Positions 1 through 3,790 of a stretch of 5,529 nucleotides of DNA are shown here, in pieces; position 1 is the first letter of the stretch; each line of letters opens with the position of its first letter. Location: assembly GCA_017528675.1 (NCBI GenBank), contig JAFXOO010000107.1:1-5529 (forward strand), in the 5' to 3' direction. The notes under the pieces were generated by a model. That model was not told the origin of the DNA. It did no database searches and saw nothing but the letters and a program-made list of their open reading frames with translations. Source of the stretch: Oscillospiraceae bacterium (GTDB taxonomy: Bacteria > Bacillota > Clostridia > Oscillospirales > Ruminococcaceae). Made by a program: the position numbers and the translations under genes.

Positions 1-1446
1 AAGTGGCAGTCCGAGGGCGTGGAGGGCTATACCATCGAGGAAACAGAGATGGATACCCACGGCACAAAGATTGTACTGGAGCTGATGGAGGACTCCGACG
101 AGGAGGGCTACAGCGAATTCCTCGAAACCTACCGCATCCAGGGGCTTGTTAAGCGCTATTCCGACTATATCCGCTTCCCCATCCGGATGGAAATTTCCCA
201 CCGCCGCCTCAAGGAGGGCACGGAGGACGAGTACGAGGATGTCGTCAGCCTGGATACCCTCAACACCATGGTGCCGCTCTGGCGCAGAAACCGCACGGAG
301 CTGACCGAGGATGACTATAACACCTTCTATCAGGAAAAGTTCATGGACTACATGCCCCCGATGGCCTATAAGCATGTCCACAACGAGGGTACCGTCAGCT
401 ATGATGCATTGCTCTATATTCCGAGCAAGGCGCCCTATGATTACTATACCCGTGAGTACGAGAAGGGCTTGCAGCTCTACACCAACGGCGTGCTCATCAT
501 GGACAAGTGTGCCGACCTGCTGCCGGATTACTACAGCTTCGTAAGAGGTCTGGTGGATTCCGAGGATCTGTCCCTGAACATCTCCCGTGAGATGCTCCAG
601 CATGACCGTCAGCTCAGAGCCATTGCCAAGAGTATCGAAAAGACCATCAAGAACGAACTGACCCGCATGATCAAGAGCGACCGTGACAAGTACGAGCAGT
701 TCTTTGAAGCGTTCGGCACACAGCTCAAGTACGGCGTCTATGCGGATTACGGCATGCACAAGGAGGAATTGCAGGATCTGCTGCTGTTCCGTTCTTCCAG
801 AGGCGACAAGCCGATTACCCTTGCCGAGTATGTCGAGAACATGCCTGAGGAGCAGAAGGAGATCTACTATGCATCCGGTGCCACGCCCGAAGCCATCGCT
901 GCACTCCCGCAGGCAGAAGCAGTCCTTGCCAAGGGCTACGAGATCCTGTACTTCACGGCACCTGTGGATGAATTTGCTGCCAAGCAGATGATTTCCTACA
1001 AGGAAAAGCCCTTCAAGTCCGTGACCGAGAGCGACCTCGATCTTTCCACCGAGGAGGAGAAGAAGGAGCTTGAGGAGAAGCAGACCGAGAACAAGCCGCT
1101 GCTGGAGGCTATGGGCGAGGCACTCGCCGGCAAGGTAGAGCGTGTGGCGCTGTCGAGCCGTCTGAAGTCGCATGCAGTTTGCCTGACGAGTGAGGGTGAC
1201 CTGACGCTCGAAATGGAAAAGGTGCTCAACGCCATGCCGACTGATAAAAAGGTTCAGGCCAAGCTCATCATGGAGCTCAACCCGACACATCCTGTCTTTG
1301 CAAAGCTCACCGCCCTTCAGGGTACCGATGATGCGAAGGTTGCCAAGTATGCGAAGCTGCTGTATAACCAGGCGCTCCTGATGGAGGGTATGCCGGTGGA
1401 GAATCCGGCGGAATTTTCGGATCTGATCTGCGAACTCATGGCGTGA
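1..1446 (+). CDS. htpG: Molecular chaperone HtpG (Hsp90 family), C-terminal part, 5' truncated by window edge
   Basis: Cytosolic ATP-dependent homodimeric chaperone that remodels client proteins. The reading frame is open from base 1 (KWQSEGVEGYTIEE), so the gene starts outside the window; 481 residues are present against about 620-640 in the family, and most of the N-terminal ATPase domain with its nucleotide-binding motifs is missing. Visible parts in order: the end of the N domain (GTKIVLEL near residue 22), the linker and start of the middle domain (YSDYIRFPI), the middle-domain stretch GVLIMDKCADLLPDYYSFVRGLVDSEDL, and the signature LNISREMLQ, whose Arg (residue 196 of the fragment) matches the middle-domain Arg that contacts ATP phosphate. 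The C-terminal dimerisation domain follows and ends in TGA. A Glu/Lys-rich charged stretch at about residues 345-365 is normal for the region before it. No neighbour shares its transcript clearly; 433 bases separate it from gtrA. Family assignment is secure. Confidence 0.97.
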   Translation, partial: KWQSEGVEGYTIEETEMDTHGTKIVLELMEDSDEEGYSEFLETYRIQGLVKRYSDYIRFPIRMEISHRRLKEGTEDEYEDVVSLDTLNTMVPLWRRNRTELTEDDYNTFYQEKFMDYMPPMAYKHVHNEGTVSYDALLYIPSKAPYDYYTREYEKGLQLYTNGVLIMDKCADLLPDYYSFVRGLVDSEDLSLNISREMLQHDRQLRAIAKSIEKTIKNELTRMIKSDRDKYEQFFEAFGTQLKYGVYADYGMHKEELQDLLLFRSSRGDKPITLAEYVENMPEEQKEIYYASGATPEAIAALPQAEAVLAKGYEILYFTAPVDEFAAKQMISYKEKPFKSVTESDLDLSTEEEKKELEEKQTENKPLLEAMGEALAGKVERVALSSRLKSHAVCLTSEGDLTLEMEKVLNAMPTDKKVQAKLIMELNPTHPVFAKLTALQGTDDAKVAKYAKLLYNQALLMEGMPVENPAEFSDLICELMA

Positions 1447-1458
1447 CACCGGCGCTAA

Positions 1459-1531
1459 GGGCAACACTGCGCAGAGCTGGTGGCGCAGATGCGCCGCCAG
1501 GCCGTCTGACGGGCTTTGTGCGATGCTGCCT
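1459..1531. other. 73-base three-way-junction fold in the htpG 3' region (structured RNA or mobile palindromic element)
   Basis: Seen directly: bases 1459-1476 pair with 1514-1531 in 16 of 18 positions (four G-U pairs, mismatches at 1467/1523 and 1464/1526). Inside, 1477-1486 pairs with 1491-1500 in a 10-bp stem (one G-U) closed by the loop AGAT, and CCGT 1502-1505 pairs with ACGG 1509-1512. Only single G residues (1501, 1513) are unpaired at the junction, so the fold is compact. It begins 13 bases after the htpG stop. No run of T follows, so it is a poor intrinsic terminator. It could be a 3' UTR stability structure, a small structured RNA, or a miniature palindromic mobile repeat whose ends are the outer stem. 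I do not recognise it as a named RNA family, and strand is undetermined. Confidence 0.5.
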
Positions 1532-1560
1532 CAGCATCACTCTTTGCGGTATCATGCTGA

Positions 1561-1590
1561 AATCACCCGTTTTTCGCAAAACGGGTGATT
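1561..1590. repeat. Perfect 13-bp inverted repeat with 4-base centre, abutting a -35 box
   Basis: AATCACCCGTTTT (1561-1573) is the exact reverse complement of AAAACGGGTGATT (1578-1590), separated by TCGC. The last two bases are also the first two of the TTGACA -35 box at 1589. As RNA this is a stable hairpin, but no T-run follows on either strand, so a normal intrinsic terminator for htpG is doubtful. Its position fits an operator for a dimeric repressor or activator of the promoter beside it. A processing or stability hairpin at the htpG mRNA end is the alternative. Confidence 0.6.
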
Positions 1591-1617
1591 GACATACCCG
1601 GCTCTCTGTGTTATACT
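1589..1617 (+). promoter_or_regulatory. Near-consensus housekeeping-sigma promoter with extended -10
   Basis: TTGACA (1589-1594) is followed by a 17-base spacer and TATACT (1612-1617). TG at 1609-1610, one base before the -10, adds the extended -10 element. Transcription would start near 1624. It is the best promoter in the window and the only good one upstream of gtrA, so it probably drives the small reading frame at 1664-1810 and, past the hairpin at 1823-1863, the gtrA-thioesterase genes. The adjoining perfect dyad suggests regulation at the -35 box. Confidence 0.8.
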
Positions 1618-1663
1618 ATTGATAGCCTGAATCGCTTACTGGAGGAGATGCGGGCATGCACGA

Positions 1664-1810
1664 TTGACAAGTGCGGGCAAGAAGGCCATAAAAGCGGTGG
1701 AAAAGCGGGGGCCTTCCGGCGGATCTGTGTTCCTCACTGCGGCATTGTGCACCGTTGCAGTTTGCGGAACAATTGCTGCCGGCATCGGACTTGTGACACG
1801 GCGCTGGTAA
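1664..1810 (+). CDS. Cryptic 48-codon small membrane protein, start uncertain (possibly disrupted)
   Basis: No family recognised. Between stops at 1628 and 1808 this frame reads as a basic N-terminus (LTSAGKKAIKAVEKRG), one convincing transmembrane span at about residues 21-43 (core VFLTAALCTVAVCGTIAAG) and a basic C-terminal RRW. Codon choice resembles the neighbouring genes. The oddity is the start. The frame has no ATG; a strong GGAGGAG (1641-1647) best serves ATG 1656, which reads Met-His-Asp-stop in another frame. That stop (TGA 1665-1667) overlaps a TTG (1664-1666) opening this frame. Options are reinitiation at TTG after the three-codon frame, a one-base deletion that broke a longer protein, GTG 1697 as start, or no protein at all. 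It lies downstream of the strong promoter at 1589-1617 and before a terminator-like hairpin, as a leader gene would. Confidence 0.4.
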   Translation: MTSAGKKAIKAVEKRGPSGGSVFLTAALCTVAVCGTIAAGIGLVTRRW

Positions 1811-1822
1811 GTCTTGTTCAAA

Positions 1823-1863
1823 AAACACAAAAAGCCCGTCATCCGGCGGGCTTCTTGGTGTTT
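1823..1863 (+). terminator. Terminator-like / attenuator hairpin just upstream of gtrA
   Basis: AAGCCCGTC (1832-1840) pairs with GGCGGGCTT (1845-1853), nine pairs with one G-U and loop ATCC. The stem can continue imperfectly outward, with AAACAC 1823-1828 pairing GTGTTT 1858-1863. An A-rich tract precedes it and a T/G mixture (CTTGGTGTTT) follows, so termination is likely incomplete. It begins 12 bases after the stop of the small reading frame and ends 16 bases before the gtrA start. It therefore probably ends most transcripts from the 1589 promoter and lets some through. Confidence 0.6.
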
Positions 1864-1879
1864 GCGGAAAGGAAAAGTA

Positions 1880-2428
1880 ATGTTTGATAAGATCCTGCAA
1901 TTTTTTGTGAGGCTCCTTCCGGGGCCGCTGAAGAAGCTCTATGATAAGTATGAGGAGCTGGTTGTGTACATCTATTACGGCTTGCTGACGACGATTCTGA
2001 ACATGATCGTGCAGTTCGTGATGCAGTTTGCGGTGATGAGCCTTGTCTCGTGGGATGCCAAGCTCGAAACCACGATCTCGACCAGCACCGCATGGGTCGT
2101 GGCAGTCATCTTTGCATTCTATGTGAACAAGCGCTATGTGTTCAAGAGCGAGAGCAAGGCGGCAAAGACACTGATCTGGGAATTCTTCACCTTTGTCGGC
2201 GCACGGGCACTGTCCTACTTCATGGAGCTGGGTATCATGATCGTGGGCACCTTCTTCTATCATGACAATCTGACGGATACGGATAATCCCTGGATTTATG
2301 CCATTTTCAAGTTCATTGCGCAGGTGGTCGTGACCCTGGCAAACTACTTCTTCTCGAAGCTTGTCGTATTCCGCAAGAAAAAGACTGCGCCTGCGGAAGA
2401 AACCCCAACAGACACCACGGAGGACTGA
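1880..2428 (+). CDS. GtrA-family membrane protein
   Basis: A 182-residue integral membrane protein. GtrA-family proteins are small four-span proteins linked to moving polyprenyl-phosphate-bound sugars across the membrane for cell-surface glycan decoration; the role here is inferred from the family only. Four hydrophobic segments lie at about residues 28-56, 66-86, 101-127 and 139-165. Family-like signatures include YGLLTTILN at the start of span 1, NKRYVF after span 2 (residues 83-88) and NYFFSKLVVFR closing span 4. A charged tail (KKKTAPAEETPTDTTED) ends the protein. ATG 1880 was chosen because GGAAAGGA (1866-1873) lies six bases upstream; a TTG at 1814 in frame would place the hairpin inside the gene. 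The thioesterase starts three bases after its stop, so the two are almost certainly cotranscribed. No glycosyltransferase is adjacent in the window, so its substrate is unknown. Confidence 0.85.
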   Translation: MFDKILQFFVRLLPGPLKKLYDKYEELVVYIYYGLLTTILNMIVQFVMQFAVMSLVSWDAKLETTISTSTAWVVAVIFAFYVNKRYVFKSESKAAKTLIWEFFTFVGARALSYFMELGIMIVGTFFYHDNLTDTDNPWIYAIFKFIAQVVVTLANYFFSKLVVFRKKKTAPAEETPTDTTED

Positions 2429-2431
2429 CCT

Positions 2432-2854
2432 ATGGATATTTACGAGAGAACCCCGCATTATTACGAGACTGACCAGATGAAGATCGTGCACCATTCCAAT
2501 TATATCCGCTGGTTTGAGGAGGCACGCATCCACTACCTGGATGCAGTCGGTATGAGCTTTGCCGAACAGGAGGCATCCGGCATTGTGTGCCCGGTGCTCA
2601 CGGTCGATGCGAAATACATCCAGATGGTGCGTTTTGGCGACACTGTGCAGATCATCACACGGCTGAACCTGTACAACGGCCTGCGCTATGGCTTTTCCTA
2701 CGAGGTGCGGGACAAGGCAACAGGTGAACTGCGCTGCACCGGTACCAGCACACACTGTTTCCTCGACACCGAAGGGAAAATCATCAAGGTCAAGCGGGAC
2801 TATCTCCCGATGCACGAGGTGCTCACGAAGTATCTTGCGGCAGATCAGCAATGA
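2432..2854 (+). CDS. Acyl-CoA thioesterase, hot-dog fold (YbgC/FadM-like, 4HBT family)
   Basis: A 140-residue protein, the usual size for single hot-dog-domain thioesterases, which hydrolyse acyl-CoA or related thioesters in the cytosol as dimers or tetramers. The N-terminal signature YYETDQMKIVHHSNYIRWFEEAR (residues 10-32) matches the family pattern. Asp14 is the expected catalytic acid, and His20-His21 and Asn23-Tyr24 follow as usual. The later segments FGDTVQIITRLNLYNGLRYGFSYEV and GTSTHCFLDTEGKIIKVKRDYL fit the beta strands of the fold. The start is supported by GGAGG (2419-2423), eight bases upstream and inside the end of gtrA, which indicates tight coupling to that gene. Substrate chain length cannot be read from the sequence; members act on short, branched, aromatic or long acyl groups. 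No truncation or missing key residue is seen. Confidence 0.9.
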   Translation: MDIYERTPHYYETDQMKIVHHSNYIRWFEEARIHYLDAVGMSFAEQEASGIVCPVLTVDAKYIQMVRFGDTVQIITRLNLYNGLRYGFSYEVRDKATGELRCTGTSTHCFLDTEGKIIKVKRDYLPMHEVLTKYLAADQQ

Positions 2855-2859
2855 CAGAC

Positions 2860-2886
2860 TCGCCCTGTACGGATTGTGCAGGGCGA
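2860..2886 (+). terminator. Stable hairpin between thioesterase and phosphatase genes, weak terminator at best
   Basis: TCGCCCTGTAC (2860-2870) pairs with GTGCAGGGCGA (2876-2886), eleven pairs including one G-U, with loop GGATT. It begins five bases after the thioesterase stop. Only a mixed AGCTTATGTCATACTATTT follows, with no T-run, so it may be a partial terminator or an mRNA-end or processing hairpin separating expression of the two genes. A poor -35/-10 pair (TTGTGC 2874, CATACT 2896, spacer 16) overlaps its right arm and could give the phosphatase a weak promoter of its own. Confidence 0.4.
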
Positions 2887-2926
2887 AGCTTATGTCATAC
2901 TATTTCAAAAGAGAAGGAGGCAACCC

Positions 2927-3478
2927 ATGCTTTACATCATGCGGCATGGCACCACGGACTGGAACGTTCTGCACAAATTGCAGGGCAGGACAGATATTCC
3001 TCTGAATGCCGAGGGAAAGGCGCTTGCCGAACAGGCGGCGCGGGAGTACAGCGGCGTTCATTTCGACATCTGCTACTGCTCTCCGTTATCCCGTGCGAGG
3101 GAAACGGCGGAGATTGTTCTGCGGGGCAGGGAAGTACCGATCCTCACGGATGACCGCCTGACGGAGATGTGCTTTGGCATCTGCGAGGGAACCCAGAGCT
3201 GCTTTACCCAGACCGAGAGCCCCGTGAAAACACTGTTTTTTCACCCGGAGCAGTACACCAATCCGCCGGAGGGGGCGGAAAGCCTGGAGGAATTGTTCGC
3301 AAGGACAGGCGCATTCCTGCGGGAGGTGGCGGAACCTGCACTTGCCGCCGGCAAGGATGTCCTTATTGTCGGACATGGTGCGATGAATTCCAGCATCATT
3401 TCCCAGATCCGCAAGCTGCCGCTCTCTGAATTCTGGAGTGCCGGGATCGAAAACTGCAAGCTCATGCGGCTGAAATGA
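2927..3478 (+). CDS. Histidine phosphatase family protein (phosphoglycerate mutase-like)
   Basis: A 183-residue cytosolic enzyme of the branch 1 histidine phosphatase superfamily, which transfers phosphate through a phosphohistidine. The catalytic RHG motif is at residues 6-8 with His7 as nucleophile (MLYIMRHGTTDWN). The phosphate-binding Arg lies in CSPLSRARETA (Arg56), a likely general acid is Glu80 (RLTEMCFGICEG, where many relatives have FGxWEG), and the second catalytic His is His150 in LIVGHGAMN. Length suits small phosphatases of the CobC/GpmB type rather than glycolytic mutases, but the substrate cannot be named. ATG 2927 is set by AAGGAGG (2914-2920) six bases upstream; an in-frame GTG at 2876 falls inside the hairpin and adds non-family residues. 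It lies 72 bases after the thioesterase and may be read through from it. No cobalamin genes are visible, which weakens a CobC reading. Confidence 0.92.
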   Translation: MLYIMRHGTTDWNVLHKLQGRTDIPLNAEGKALAEQAAREYSGVHFDICYCSPLSRARETAEIVLRGREVPILTDDRLTEMCFGICEGTQSCFTQTESPVKTLFFHPEQYTNPPEGAESLEELFARTGAFLREVAEPALAAGKDVLIVGHGAMNSSIISQIRKLPLSEFWSAGIENCKLMRLK

Positions 3479-3503
3479 TGCCAAATTCTGGCTCGTTTGA
3501 CAT

Positions 3504-3520
3504 AGGAAGGTCTTCTTTTT
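3504..3520 (+). terminator. Weak T-tailed hairpin after the phosphatase gene
   Basis: AGGAA (3504-3508) pairs with TTCTT (3513-3517), loop GGTC, one G-U, continuing into a T-run that reaches 3520. The stem is short and AT-rich, so termination efficiency would be low. A small GCCA/TGGC stem (3480-3483 with 3489-3492) stands just before it. These are the only terminator-like signals close to the phosphatase stop on this strand. Confidence 0.3.
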
Positions 3521-3522
3521 AC

Positions 3523-3581
3523 TGTTAAATCAATTAACAAACGTGCCAAAAGCCGCTGATTTTGTTTTACTCAATGTAAAA
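3523..3581. promoter_or_regulatory. Pair of 17-base AT-rich palindromes, candidate operators
   Basis: TGTTAA-ATCAA-TTAACA (3523-3539) and TTTTAC-TCAAT-GTAAAA (3565-3581) are each perfect 6-bp dyads with a 5-base centre. They share the pattern TNTTAN, five bases, NTAANA, and their centres are 42 bases apart, close to four helical turns. They lie between the phosphatase gene and the glgP promoters. The first resembles the Rex operator of Firmicutes (TTGTTAA, four bases, TTAACAA), but its centre is one base too long. Binding by a regulator is inference. Confidence 0.35.
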
Positions 3582-3609
3582 AAAGCCTGTAATACAACGT
3601 TTTCGGGCT
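3578..3609 (-). terminator. Possible minus-strand terminator
   Basis: AGCCTG (3584-3589) pairs with CGGGCT (3604-3609), six pairs with one G-U and a 14-base loop. Read on the minus strand this is followed by a run of seven T (the complement of A 3578-3584, the last shared with the stem). It could stop antisense transcripts from the glgP side. No minus-strand gene is seen, so its use is uncertain. Confidence 0.25.
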
Positions 3610-3644
3610 GCTGCAAACGGCTTGCTATACAATGTGTAATGATG

Positions 3645-3655
3645 TGTGACATAAT
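3645..3655 (+). promoter_or_regulatory. Extended -10 promoter candidate upstream of glgP
   Basis: TGTG-A-CATAAT matches the extended -10 pattern TRTGnTATAAT with one mismatch in the hexamer. Transcription would begin near 3662. No clear -35 is seen at normal spacing, but extended -10 promoters may not need one. A direct repeat with a 10-base period (ATGTGTAA 3632-3639, ATGTGTGA 3642-3649) overlaps it and could bind a regulator. It would be a second, upstream start for glgP. Confidence 0.4.
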
Positions 3656-3673
3656 ATTTGTCGAAATCGTCAA

Positions 3674-3702
3674 TTGCAAGCCCGGTCAAAATCGGGTATA
3701 CT
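3674..3702 (+). promoter_or_regulatory. Main glgP promoter
   Basis: TTGCAA (3674-3679), a 17-base spacer and TATACT (3697-3702) form a good housekeeping-sigma promoter with transcription starting near 3709, giving glgP a leader of about 80 bases. The spacer contains a small dyad, CCCG 3681-3684 and CGGG 3693-3696, in a place where a bound protein would block polymerase; that is inference only. Confidence 0.75.
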
Positions 3703-3717
3703 ATAAATTATGGGACT

Positions 3718-3740
3718 GTGCGGGCAGACTGTGCCCGTAC
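3718..3740 (+). other. glgP leader hairpin I
   Basis: GTGCGGGCA (3718-3726) pairs with TGCCCGTAC (3732-3740), nine pairs with one G-U, loop GACTG. It forms about ten bases into the predicted glgP transcript. No T-run follows, so it is not an intrinsic terminator; a 5' stabilising hairpin or part of a regulatory leader fits better. Its CCCGT (3734-3738) could instead pair with ACGGG (3754-3758) just before the Shine-Dalgarno. Confidence 0.5.
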
Positions 3741-3758
3741 CCAGCCAAACCAAACGGG

Positions 3759-3786
3759 AAAGGAGATGCTCCGGCGTTTGCGGAGC
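3759..3786 (+). promoter_or_regulatory. glgP ribosome binding site with hairpin between Shine-Dalgarno and start
   Basis: The strong AAAGGAG (3759-3765) lies 25 bases before GTG 3791 and 34 before ATG 3800, too far for normal use. Between them GCTCCG (3768-3773) pairs with CGGAGC (3781-3786) around a 7-base loop. Folding those 19 bases leaves 6 unpaired bases between Shine-Dalgarno and GTG, an optimal distance. Helices of this kind that bridge the gap are known from phage T4 genes 25 and 38. Without the fold, GGAG (3782-3785) could itself serve GTG 3791 at a spacing of 5. Confidence 0.5.
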
Positions 3787-3790
3787 GAAT

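Noticed and set aside
1459..1531. tRNA gene (73 bases, cloverleaf-like)
   Set aside because: No T-loop GTTCRA signature, no acceptor CCA context and only three helices with a mismatched outer stem.
1561..1590. CIRCE heat-shock operator near htpG
   Set aside because: The sequence does not match TTAGCACTC-N9-GAGTGCTAA and lies after, not before, htpG.
1585..1887. 100-codon + strand frame across the gtrA leader
   Set aside because: It starts inside the promoter, runs through the terminator-like hairpin into gtrA, and is Cys/Arg-rich; the alternative frame with a membrane span is more protein-like. Its internal ATG 1648 is too close to GGAGGAG.
1616..2851. 411-codon minus-strand open frame opposite the small frame, gtrA and thioesterase
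   Set aside because: Low-complexity His/Cys/Asp-rich translation, antisense to two genes with clear family motifs, and no ribosome site or family signature seen.
2851..3153. + strand frame starting at ATGA overlapping the thioesterase stop
   Set aside because: It runs out of frame through the histidine phosphatase gene and its translation shows no family features.
3522..3540. True Rex operator
   Set aside because: The gap between TTAA half-sites is five bases rather than four, so it was kept only as a Rex-like palindrome of unknown use.
3731..3790. Upstream in-frame GTG 3731 as the glgP start
   Set aside because: It would place the leader hairpin and Shine-Dalgarno inside the gene and add a Cys/Arg-rich extension unlike phosphorylase N-termini.
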